Assembly: GCF_900156255.1 (NCBI RefSeq)
Contig: NZ_FTMK01000024.1
Location: 1 to 38,302, forward strand
Reading direction: 5' to 3'
DNA: 38,302 nucleotides
Source of the DNA: Paracoccus thiocyanatus
GTDB taxonomy: Bacteria > Pseudomonadota > Alphaproteobacteria > Rhodobacterales > Rhodobacteraceae
Of this stretch, positions 30,670-38,302 are shown piece by piece. The notes beneath the pieces were generated by a model. The model had not been told where the DNA came from, ran no database searches, and saw only the letters and a program-made list of their open reading frames with translations. The position numbers were made by a program, and so were the translations under genes. Each line of letters begins with the position of its first letter. The first letter of the stretch is position 1.

Positions 30670-31927
30670 CCTCTTCGGCCGGGGATACGGAATGCACGAG
30701 CCTCGGCCGGACCCGCATCATGTCGGCCACTGCATCGACACCCGCTCGCAGAGGAGAATCCATCAGGTGGGCATAGCGCATGGTGGTGCTGGATTGCGAA
30801 TGGCCCAACAGCTTGCCGATCATTTCCAGCGATGCGCCGCCGCTGACCAGCAGCGAGGCGAAGGTATGGCGTAGATCGTGGATCCGCACCCCCGGCAACC
30901 CGGCCTGATCCTGAATGCCCATCCAGAAGCGGCGGATTTCTTGTACCGGCTGATCCTTGTCCGCGACGTCCCCCGGAAACAGCCAGCCGCAACCGACCGG
31001 CACGGCGGAAAGCCTTGTCCGCACCAATGCCGCTGTGTCGGCCGAAATCGGCACGCGGTGGACCCGGCGCTGCTTGGTATTGGCGGCGGGTTTGACCCAT
31101 GCGCCGCGCTCCAGATCGAAATGTTCAAAACGCGCTGTCCTGACCTCGCCCAGCCGGGCGCCGGTCAGCATGCACATGCGGATGATGCTGGCTGCGCGCT
31201 GATCCTCGGCCGCGCCCAGCGCCTCGCTGAGCCGGGCGATCTCCTTCATGTCGAGGAAGCGCTCACGCTCGGTTTCAACACGGCGCCGAAAACCAACCGC
31301 TGGATTGTCGGGCCGCATCTTCCACGCGATGGCGAGGTTGAAGACCTTGCGCAGCATCTCGCCCGCGCGATTGGCCCGCACCGGCGTGGGCCTTGGCGGC
31401 TTCAGCGGGGTGCGCCGCTTGGTCTTCGGTTTCTTCTTGGCCGGGCGCGACCGGCCCTCAGCGATCAGGTTCAGCACCCGTTCGACATCGGCGGCGTCGA
31501 TATCGGCCACCAGCCGGTGCTTCCAATGCGGCTCGATCAGCTTTTTCAGCATGGATTCTTGATCGGCGGCGTTGCGCGGCGCCAGATGGGCAGCATGTTC
31601 GCGCAGATAGCGCGCCACCAGATCGGGAAAGCGTGGTGCCTCGCGGATCTCCTCGCGCTCTGACAGCGGATCCAGCCCGCCATCGACATCGCGGCGCAGC
31701 ATCTTGGCCCGCTCGCGGGCAGCGGTGACGTTCCATTCCGGCCAGCGCCCGATCGTCAGCCGACGCTGCCGCCCGGCGGCGCGGTAGTCGAACATGAAGC
31801 TGCGGCTGCCGCTTGGATAGATGCAGATCGACAGCCCCAACACCTCGGTGTCGAAAATCTGCCATGCCTTCGGGCGCGTCTCCGCCGCCCGGACCAGCTT
31901 TTCGGTTAATCTTTCTCTGTTTCGCAA
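30632..31927 (-). CDS. int: Tyrosine-type site-specific integrase
   Basis: A 431-residue phage integrase. Seen: an N-terminal arm-binding domain (AWQIFDTEVLGLSICIYPSGSRSFMFDYRAAGRQRRLTIGRWPEWNVTAARERAK), a core-binding domain with a basic insert (RPAKKKPKTKRR), and the catalytic domain with Arg258 (TGARLGEV), His350-x-x-Arg353 (HDLRH), His376 (LLGHSQ) and nucleophile Tyr385 (MRYAHL). The start is uncertain: a TTG at 31,927 has GAGGG seven bases upstream; the longest ATG frame begins at 32,089. It lies at the right edge of the prophage, reading inward. Confidence 0.93.
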   Translation of the reverse strand: MRNRERLTEKLVRAAETRPKAWQIFDTEVLGLSICIYPSGSRSFMFDYRAAGRQRRLTIGRWPEWNVTAARERAKMLRRDVDGGLDPLSEREEIREAPRFPDLVARYLREHAAHLAPRNAADQESMLKKLIEPHWKHRLVADIDAADVERVLNLIAEGRSRPAKKKPKTKRRTPLKPPRPTPVRANRAGEMLRKVFNLAIAWKMRPDNPAVGFRRRVETERERFLDMKEIARLSEALGAAEDQRAASIIRMCMLTGARLGEVRTARFEHFDLERGAWVKPAANTKQRRVHRVPISADTAALVRTRLSAVPVGCGWLFPGDVADKDQPVQEIRRFWMGIQDQAGLPGVRIHDLRHTFASLLVSGGASLEMIGKLLGHSQSSTTMRYAHLMDSPLRAGVDAVADMMRVRPRLVHSVSPAEEVTPPLAANAKSG

Positions 31928-31953
31928 GACCTGTCCCTCGTTTGACGATCCGA

Positions 31954-31969
31954 CACATGCGTAGATGTG
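31954..31969. promoter_or_regulatory. Inverted repeat upstream of the integrase
   Basis: CACAT (31,954-31,958) and ATGTG (31,965-31,969) with a 6-base centre, 27 bases upstream of the proposed integrase TTG start. Possible operator or arm-type recombinase site. Short, so only suggestive. Confidence 0.3.
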
Positions 31970-32325
31970 CCGCCTTATCAACGAGATGATTGCGGGTCCG
32001 GAAAACAGGCGCGGACCGGCGCGGAAAGGGCGCAAATCGCGCCGGTCGGGTGGAAGCGGGGCGTAAGCGGCTGTGGAGTTTCCAGACACCCGGATCGAGG
32101 CGGTGGAAACATGAGTTCAGTACTGCATCCACGCAGGGGTGGTGTCAGATTGACAAAGGTCATTAGCCTCCAAGAAGGGGGCATCTGGCGTATGACGCGC
32201 CGCAACGCAGCACCGGAGAGCGCTGGGGGCATTCTCATCTGGATTCAACCGTAACGGGGGGCTAGGATCGGCAGGAAGCCGCCTAAAGCGGTCGATATAA
32301 CAGTATTCTGGGACAGGCGGATTTG
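31970..32325. other. Gene-free junction between integrase and restriction locus
   Basis: No supported gene; longer upstream starts for the integrase would take in part of it. A TATAAC at 32,296-32,301 could be a -10 box for the restriction gene, but no good -35 lies in front. The right attachment site may be here. I compared it by eye with 206-734 and found only 8-base matches, none convincing. Confidence 0.5.
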
Positions 32326-35300
32326 ATGCAACTGCGCGATTTATTGAATACCTACCGCCAGGCCGCACGGGATGAGACCGAAAAGGGAAGTTACTTTGAG
32401 CGGGTCGTCCGAGTCTTCCTCGAAAATGATGATACGCAGAAGCAGTATTATTCTGCTGTCGTACCATTCGCCAAATGGGCCAAAGCACAGGGTTGGAGCA
32501 AAACCGATACCGGGATCGATCTCGTTGCGACCTTGGCGGATGGTTCAGGCTACGCCGCGATCCAGTGTAAATTTTACGCTCCTGACCACAGGATCCAAAA
32601 ACCCGATATCGACAGCTTCATTTCTGCCGCGTCCAATGAGTTGTTTACACGGCTGATCATCGTCGACACGACGCAGAAGGATTTTGGCAAGAATGCCGAG
32701 GACACGCTCGAAAAGCTGTCGAAGGACTGGTTGCGGATCGGCCTAAGTGAACTGGAAGCAAGCCGTATCGATTGGTCGCAATTCCTGCGCACCGGGACAG
32801 TCAGCCTCGCGCCGAAGAAGAAACTGCGCGATCATCAGCGCGATGCTCTGCGGGCGGTGACCGAAGGGTTGGCCGAGGCGGATCGCGGCAAGATGATCAT
32901 GGCCTGCGGCACCGGCAAGACTTTTACGGCGCTACGTATCGCCGAAGCGATGGCAGGTCCGGGAAAGCGGGTGCTGTTCATGGTGCCCTCGCTTGCACTG
33001 ATGTCGCAGACCGTGCGCGAATGGAGCAATGATCGCGAGCAGGAATTCACGGCGTTCTCGGCGTGCTCTGATGTAAAAATCGGTCGTAATGCGGACCCTG
33101 ACAGCCTGGACCTCAATGTTCACGACTTGGCCTTTCCGGCTACGACGGATCCGCAAAAGCTTGCCCAGCAGGTTGCGGCCGCGCCGGGTGATCGGATGAC
33201 CGTGGTCTTCTCGACCTATCATTCGATTGACGTGCTGACCCGGGCTCAGAAAGAGCATGGGTTGCCGGAATTTGATCTGGTGATCTGCGACGAGGCCCAT
33301 CGCACCACTGGCGTGACATTGAAGGATGAAGACGACAGCACCTTCGTGCGCATCCACAGCAATGAGCACGTGGCGGCCAAGAAACGCCTCTATATGACGG
33401 CGACGCCGCGCATCTTTGGCGACGCCGCTCGGCGCAAGGCCGATGATCATGATGCCGAACTGGCGTCGATGGATGACGAAAAAAAGTTCGGCAAGGATCT
33501 GTTCCATCGCGGCTTCGGCTGGGCGGTCGAAAACAACCTGCTGACCGATTACAAGGTCGTGGTGCTTGCGGTGGATGAGGAGCTGATCTCGGACACCATC
33601 CAGAATCGCCTCAAAGATGGCGCCGAACTCACCCTCGATGACGCGACCAAGATCATCGGCTGTTACAAGGCGCTGACCAAGGTCGATCTGACCGATGATT
33701 TGGCTTTCGATCCCCGCCCTATGCGCCGGGCGCTGGCCTTCTGCCAGACCATTGCAAAGTCCAAGATCATTGAGGATGAATTTACCGCTGTCGTCGACGA
33801 ATACACCGGCAATGATCTGATTGATGACAGCCGCCACCTTGCGACCGAAGTTCGTCATGTCGACGGTAGCTTCAATGCCACCGCCCGCGAGGAAATGCTG
33901 AATTGGCTCAAGGCCGACGCAGGCGAGGACACCTGCCGCATCCTGACCAATGCCCGCGTGCTCTCCGAAGGCGTCGATGTCCCCGCGCTCGACGCGATCA
34001 TGTTTATGCACCCGCGCAAGAGCCAGATCGACGTGGTGCAATCCGTCGGCCGCGTCATGCGCCGCGCCGAGGGCAAGAAGATGGGCTATGTCATCCTGCC
34101 TGTCGCGATCCCTCCCAAGACCACGCCCGAGGAGGCTCTGAAGGACAATGAGCGCTATCAGGTCGTCTGGCAGATCCTGAACGCGCTGCGTGCCCATGAC
34201 GATCGCCTTGACGCCCGTATCAACCAGGCCAAGATCGGCGAGGATATCAGCGACAAGGTGGAACTGGTCCGCATCTCGTCCGAGACCGAGCTGCGCGAAC
34301 TGACCGCCGTTGTCGATGACATCAGCCTCAGCAAGACCCGCGCCGAAAAAGCTGGCGTTGATATCGGCAAGGAGGGCCGTGACCCGGTCATCCATAGCGC
34401 ACCCGAACAGGGCAGCTTCGTTTTCGACGAATTCACCCGCGCCATCATGGCCAAGATCGTCGAAAAATGCGGCACCCGCGACTATTGGGACACTTGGGCC
34501 AAGGACATCGCTCAGATCGCCCAGACCCATATCACCCGCATCACCAGCATCGTCAGCAAGCCGGGGCCGGAGCAGGACGCCTTCCGCGCCTTTCTTGATG
34601 AGCTGCGCGATGACCTGAACCCCGAGATCACCGAGGCCGAGGCGATCGAGACCTTGGCGCAGCACCTGATCACGAAGCCGGTCTTTGATGCGCTGTTCAA
34701 GGGCAGCCGCTTCACCACCGAAAACCCGGTCTCCCGCGCGATGGAGACGGTGCTGGGCCAGTTGCACGAACACAACCTCGCCAAGGAAGCCGAGAGCCTC
34801 GACAAGTTCTATGCCAGCGTCGCCCGCCGTGCCGAGGGGGTGCAGACCGCACAGGGCCGCCAGACCCTGATCACCGAGCTTTACGACCGCTTCTTCCGCA
34901 ACGCGTTCCCGCGCCTCACGCAGCGCCTCGGCATCGTCTATACCCCGGTCGAGGTGGTGGATTTCATCATCCATTCGGTGAATGACGTGCTCAAGGAACA
35001 GTTCGGCCAGACGCTGGGATCAAAGGGCGTCCATATCCTCGACCCCTTCACCGGCACCGGCACCTTCATCACCCGGCTGCTCCAATCGGGGCTGATCAAG
35101 CCCGAAGAGCTTGCGCACAAATACCGGCATGAGATCCACGCCAACGAGATCGTGCTGCTGGCCTATTACATCGCCGCCGTGAATATCGAGACCGTCTATC
35201 ACGAACTCGCCCATGGCGCCTTGCAGGCCGATGCCCCCTATGAGCCCTTCACCGGAATCCTGCTGACCGACACTTTCCAGATGTATGAGCAGGAGCGCGA

Positions 35301-37194
35301 CATGGTCGCGAACCTCCTGCCCGACAACTCGGAACGCCGCGCCAAGCAGAAGGCGCTGGATATCCGGGTGATCATGGGGAACCCGCCCTACTCGGCAGGG
35401 CAGAACAGCGCCAATGACAACGCCGCCAACATCGCCTACCCGCAACTGGATGCGAAAATCCGCGATACCTATGCCGCGCATTCGACGGCGACGTTGAAGA
35501 ACTCGCTCTATGACAGCTATATCCGCGCTTTCCGTTGGGCCAGCGATCGGATCGGCGATGCGGGCGTCATGGCTTTCGTGACCAATGCTGGCTGGATTGA
35601 TGGGAACGCCGCTGATGGGATGCGCAAATGCCTCGCCGAAGAGTTCAGCGATCTCTACATCTTCCATTTGCGGGGGAACCAACGTACATCCGGTGAGCTT
35701 TCGCGAAAGGAAGGCGGCAAGATTTTCGGCTCGGGCAGTCGCGCGCCGATTGCGATTTCCATCCTTATCAAGAACCCCGACGCCGCCGAGCACGGGCGCA
35801 TCCATTTCCACGACATTGGCGACTATCTCGATCAGAAGAAAAAGCTGGCCATCATTCGAGACTTCGGGTCAGTTGGGGGTATTTCGCGAGCCAAAGGCTG
35901 GAAAAACATCACGCCGGATGAAAACAACGATTGGCTGGATCAGGTGGATCGCCGCTTCGACGTCTTCATGGAAATATCTGGGGGGATATTTGGGCAGAAT
36001 TCGAGAGGTGTGACGAGCAGCCGTGATGCATGGGTTTTCAATAGCAGTCTCTCTCGCCTCTCCGATAAAGTTAAAAGTAGCATCAACTTTTACAATCTAG
36101 AGCTGTCTCGATTTTCCGGATTCGATCAGCGCCCTGAGCCCGAAAAACTAATTAACTTCGTCACTATAGACGAAAGAGCCTTCAGCTGGGGCGGCGATAT
36201 TTTGAAGCACTTCGCGCGAGGTGTGAGGCTAGAATTCTCGGAGGACAAATTGTTCCCGAGTATCTATAGGCCATTCCAGAAACAGCATCTGTATTTTGAT
36301 CCGATTTTGAACAATCGCATCTATCAGATGCCGCGAATGTTCCCCTATAAGGAGGCTCGCAACTCGATCATACAAGTCTCTGGCGTTGGCGCAAAAAACT
36401 TCTCCGCCTTAATGTCAGATACGATGCCTTGTCTTGATAATATCGAGAAGGGCCAATGCTTTCCCCTCTACCTTTATGAAGAAACCCAGCCCGATAATGG
36501 CCTCTTCGCCGCTACGGGCAATCAGGCTAACGGCCTCACACGCCACGATGCCATCACCGATGAGGGCCTCGGGCATTTCCAGCGCGCCTATCCGGGCGAA
36601 GAGATCAGCAAGGAAGATCTGTTCTATTACATCTATGGCCTGCTGCACTCGCCCGATTACCGCGACCGTTTCAAGAACAACCTGATGAAGCAGCTACCAC
36701 GTATTCCGGCGGTGAAAAGCTTTGTCGACTTTGTCGCCTTTCGCGAGGCTGGCCGCGCCCTCGGCCACCTGCATGTGAATTTCGAGACCGTCGACCCTTA
36801 CATGGTCACCTTCAAGGAAGGCGACCACCGCCTGATCCCCGAGGCCCAAACCGACCCGGTGAACTTCTACCGCGTGAAAAAGATGAAGCTTGGCGGCAAG
36901 GGCAGGGACAAGGACCGCACCACCGTTATCTACAACGACAACATCACCATGCAGAACATCCCCCTCGAAGCCTGGGAATACGTCGTGAACGGCAAGCCCG
37001 CCCTCGACTGGGTGATGGAGCGCCAGGTGGTCAAAACCGATAAAGCCAGCGGCATCACCAACGACGCCAACGACTACGCTAACGAAACCGTCGGTGACCC
37101 TCGATACCCCCTCGACCTCTTCCGCCGCGTCATCACCGTCAGCCTCGAGACGATGAAGATCGTGAACGGGTTGCCGGAACTGAAGATTGTGTAA
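32326..37194 (+). CDS. Type ISP-like single-chain restriction-modification enzyme
   Basis: A 1622-residue enzyme with all restriction-modification functions in one chain. Order seen: Mrr-like nuclease with Asp65 (GIDLVA) and Gln80-x-Lys82 (IQCKFY); SF2 helicase/translocase with Walker A ACGTGKT (about 193-199), DEAH 322-325, TATPR about 358 and motif VI QSVGRVMRR from 572; a helical coupler; N6-adenine methylase with DPFTGTGTF from 906 and NPPY 1019-1022; C-terminal recognition domain. Length and order match LlaGI/LlaBIII. All key residues are present, so it looks active. ATG 32,326 is preferred to a TTG just before. Residues about 1180-1385 have AT-richer codons than the rest. Confidence 0.92.
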   Translation: MQLRDLLNTYRQAARDETEKGSYFERVVRVFLENDDTQKQYYSAVVPFAKWAKAQGWSKTDTGIDLVATLADGSGYAAIQCKFYAPDHRIQKPDIDSFISAASNELFTRLIIVDTTQKDFGKNAEDTLEKLSKDWLRIGLSELEASRIDWSQFLRTGTVSLAPKKKLRDHQRDALRAVTEGLAEADRGKMIMACGTGKTFTALRIAEAMAGPGKRVLFMVPSLALMSQTVREWSNDREQEFTAFSACSDVKIGRNADPDSLDLNVHDLAFPATTDPQKLAQQVAAAPGDRMTVVFSTYHSIDVLTRAQKEHGLPEFDLVICDEAHRTTGVTLKDEDDSTFVRIHSNEHVAAKKRLYMTATPRIFGDAARRKADDHDAELASMDDEKKFGKDLFHRGFGWAVENNLLTDYKVVVLAVDEELISDTIQNRLKDGAELTLDDATKIIGCYKALTKVDLTDDLAFDPRPMRRALAFCQTIAKSKIIEDEFTAVVDEYTGNDLIDDSRHLATEVRHVDGSFNATAREEMLNWLKADAGEDTCRILTNARVLSEGVDVPALDAIMFMHPRKSQIDVVQSVGRVMRRAEGKKMGYVILPVAIPPKTTPEEALKDNERYQVVWQILNALRAHDDRLDARINQAKIGEDISDKVELVRISSETELRELTAVVDDISLSKTRAEKAGVDIGKEGRDPVIHSAPEQGSFVFDEFTRAIMAKIVEKCGTRDYWDTWAKDIAQIAQTHITRITSIVSKPGPEQDAFRAFLDELRDDLNPEITEAEAIETLAQHLITKPVFDALFKGSRFTTENPVSRAMETVLGQLHEHNLAKEAESLDKFYASVARRAEGVQTAQGRQTLITELYDRFFRNAFPRLTQRLGIVYTPVEVVDFIIHSVNDVLKEQFGQTLGSKGVHILDPFTGTGTFITRLLQSGLIKPEELAHKYRHEIHANEIVLLAYYIAAVNIETVYHELAHGALQADAPYEPFTGILLTDTFQMYEQERDMVANLLPDNSERRAKQKALDIRVIMGNPPYSAGQNSANDNAANIAYPQLDAKIRDTYAAHSTATLKNSLYDSYIRAFRWASDRIGDAGVMAFVTNAGWIDGNAADGMRKCLAEEFSDLYIFHLRGNQRTSGELSRKEGGKIFGSGSRAPIAISILIKNPDAAEHGRIHFHDIGDYLDQKKKLAIIRDFGSVGGISRAKGWKNITPDENNDWLDQVDRRFDVFMEISGGIFGQNSRGVTSSRDAWVFNSSLSRLSDKVKSSINFYNLELSRFSGFDQRPEPEKLINFVTIDERAFSWGGDILKHFARGVRLEFSEDKLFPSIYRPFQKQHLYFDPILNNRIYQMPRMFPYKEARNSIIQVSGVGAKNFSALMSDTMPCLDNIEKGQCFPLYLYEETQPDNGLFAATGNQANGLTRHDAITDEGLGHFQRAYPGEEISKEDLFYYIYGLLHSPDYRDRFKNNLMKQLPRIPAVKSFVDFVAFREAGRALGHLHVNFETVDPYMVTFKEGDHRLIPEAQTDPVNFYRVKKMKLGGKGRDKDRTTVIYNDNITMQNIPLEAWEYVVNGKPALDWVMERQVVKTDKASGITNDANDYANETVGDPRYPLDLFRRVITVSLETMKIVNGLPELKIV

Positions 37195-37211
37195 TATACA
37201 GGAGCCAAAGG

Positions 37212-38171
37212 ATGGCGTTACCCTTAGACTACCGTTGGGTATTGGTGGGGCGAATGGCAATGCGAAACCGCGCCAATGCGCCTCATTTTGCTCCGCGATT
37301 TGAGGTCGGTGATGTGATCTCTGCCTTAAGGGATCGTCTTGGGCGACAAGCTTCCCATCGCCCTTACGCAAACAATAGCAGGCTGATGTGGTGCTCCGAT
37401 GTCATTGAGAATGCGGATTACTACGTGGTGATGCTCCAGGTCGGGGACAAGAACGTTTCTGGCGTATCTTATGTGGACTTCCAAACCCTTAACACGCGGG
37501 ACATCGATAAGGCAGATGAGGAAGGCAGCCACTTTTCATCACATGTTCTAATCGGAAGAACCCCTGATCAGCAGGGGAGATACCCAGTATTGATTGAGAA
37601 AGTTCCTGGGGTTCATTTGGCGTCTGTGAAAGATCACTTGGGGTGGGCGTGTCGAGAGCCGCGATATGCGAAGGAGGTTGAAGATGGTGAAGGAAACGTC
37701 AGGGCCTTCAATCCTGTCTTTGAGATTGATGGCTATCAGTCAAAAACTATCCGAGAGGCTTTGAGAACCGGCACGCTTCAAGATGTGCAGTTTATAAGTC
37801 ACGAAGAGAATCATGAGGATGGGCTGGATGAGGATCCCCTAGTCCAAGATGTGGTGCACCAAGCGCACTGGCAGATAAAGCGTCGTGTGACTGAAGATCA
37901 GGCGCGCACGGTATTTGGCAGGATAGGGGGATTTATTCGCGACTTCCGAGGTGGCGTAGACACCACTCAGGTGTTCGTGAGGATTAAGGCTGAAAATGGT
38001 CAGATCAGAGCTACCGAAGTTTCGCCAGTTGGCGACGAGATCCTTGAGCAAGCATTTGTTCAGAACGAGGTGGTTAGAAACTTCGATCGACCTCTGACGC
38101 AGCGATATAATGAGTTTCGGAATGATATGATCCAGAAAATGAGCGATCTGGCAAGAAACTTGGGCGGATGA
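37212..38171 (+). CDS. Unrecognised 319-residue protein encoded after the restriction enzyme
   Basis: I do not recognise this family. It starts 17 bases after the restriction gene stop with GGAG before the ATG, so co-transcription is likely. It is soluble, charged and mixed alpha/beta: LWVGR-like opening strand, a DVIENADYYVVMLQVGDKN strand pair, SYVDFQTLNTRDIDKADEEGSHFSSHVLIG, and a helical C-terminal third (LTQRYNEFRNDMIQKMSDLARNLGG). No membrane segment, zinc cluster or known nuclease motif is evident. Its codons are AT-richer than the phage genes, pointing to separate origin. Being paired with a defence enzyme it may be an accessory, control or independent anti-phage effector. Confidence 0.65.
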   Translation: MALPLDYRWVLVGRMAMRNRANAPHFAPRFEVGDVISALRDRLGRQASHRPYANNSRLMWCSDVIENADYYVVMLQVGDKNVSGVSYVDFQTLNTRDIDKADEEGSHFSSHVLIGRTPDQQGRYPVLIEKVPGVHLASVKDHLGWACREPRYAKEVEDGEGNVRAFNPVFEIDGYQSKTIREALRTGTLQDVQFISHEENHEDGLDEDPLVQDVVHQAHWQIKRRVTEDQARTVFGRIGGFIRDFRGGVDTTQVFVRIKAENGQIRATEVSPVGDEILEQAFVQNEVVRNFDRPLTQRYNEFRNDMIQKMSDLARNLGG

Positions 38172-38207
38172 TATGGCTCTGCAGAGGCATACCAAAGTCC
38201 TGACGGT

Positions 38208-38302
38208 TGAGCTACTCCCCGGAAATTGGACAGTGACGGAAGCTACGATCTGACGTTTGCTGGTTTCCAAGGACGAGGAGATCAGGAATGCGGAAACGCA
38301 GG
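38208..38302 (+). mobile_element. Left end of an insertion sequence, probably IS3 family (partial)
   Basis: TGAGCTACTCCCCGGAAATT from 38,208 resembles the terminal repeats of IS3-family elements (TGA...CCCC...), and 80 bases later a gene begins with ATG at 38,288 (MRKRR...) after GAGGAGATCAGG, the usual place and start of an IS3 OrfA. The window ends five codons in, so family and completeness cannot be confirmed. It begins 37 bases after the stop of the preceding gene. Confidence 0.5.
38288..38302 (+). CDS. Start of a probable transposase OrfA (first five codons only)
   Basis: ATG CGG AAA CGC AGG (M-R-K-R-R) preceded by GAGGAG. IS3-family OrfA proteins often open with a short basic run such as this. 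Only the position and the start signal support the call; the rest is beyond the window. Confidence 0.4.

Noticed and set aside
32932..34974. A 680-codon open frame on the minus strand inside the restriction gene
   Set aside because: It mirrors a strongly supported plus-strand gene with all helicase motifs; the mirrored protein has no recognisable motif and no SD. High-GC codon use makes such antisense frames common.

Overview
This window is a nearly complete temperate-phage genome (about 735-32,000) in a GC-rich alphaproteobacterial chromosome. It has an IS21-type insertion sequence end on its left. On its right are a large restriction-modification locus and the first bases of an IS3-type element. 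A Rhodobacterales host, in the Paracoccus/Rhodobacter range, is likely: base composition is high-GC, the tail-tip genes are the set found in the Rhodobacter gene transfer agent (DUF2460, DUF2163, NlpC/P60 and the giant TIM-barrel protein), and the head carries the prohead protease/major capsid fusion known from that order. The host is inferred from gene content; no ribosomal or housekeeping gene is present to confirm it.

Layout. 1-335: 3' end of an IS21-family element (IstB C-terminus and terminal repeats). 336-734: no gene; two inverted repeats. 735-22,219: one long late operon on the minus strand, transcribed right to left: small and large terminase, gpW-like protein, lambda-type portal, fused protease-capsid, DUF2190, head-tail stopper, DUF6441, tail terminator, tail tube, tail chaperone with a -1 frameshift, tape measure, four GTA-like tail-tip proteins, DUF2793, a small membrane protein, M15 endolysin and overlapping spanins. 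Two plus-strand insertions interrupt it: a TacA/TacT-type toxin-antitoxin pair (8256-9061) and a lone ParD-type antitoxin (15,600-15,833).

22,365-24,996: plus-strand accessory block with three small genes (one DUF3489) followed by two toxin-antitoxin pairs (RHH/Doc and Phd-YefM/ParE-RelE). 24,962-29,831: minus-strand early operon with an excisionase-like HTH protein, a small membrane protein, a winged-helix replication protein whose gene carries three perfect DnaA boxes and repeated motifs (candidate origin), DUF6362, and two tandem ParB-domain DNA methyltransferases. 30,079-30,669 is an uncharacterised plus-strand gene, and 30,632-31,927 the tyrosine integrase.

32,326-38,171: a single-polypeptide restriction-modification enzyme (nuclease, SF2 helicase, N6-adenine methylase; type ISP-like) and, 17 bases downstream, an unrecognised 319-residue protein that probably shares its transcript. 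The window ends inside a new insertion sequence (38,208 onward).

How it works together: integrase and the HTH protein would control integration and excision; the replication protein with its internal origin starts replication; the methyltransferases may modify phage DNA against host restriction; the late operon builds a lambda-like head with a GTA-like siphovirus tail and lyses the cell. The toxin-antitoxin pairs and the restriction locus are maintenance or defence cargo. No clear CI-type repressor, tRNA, CRISPR array or att duplication was found.
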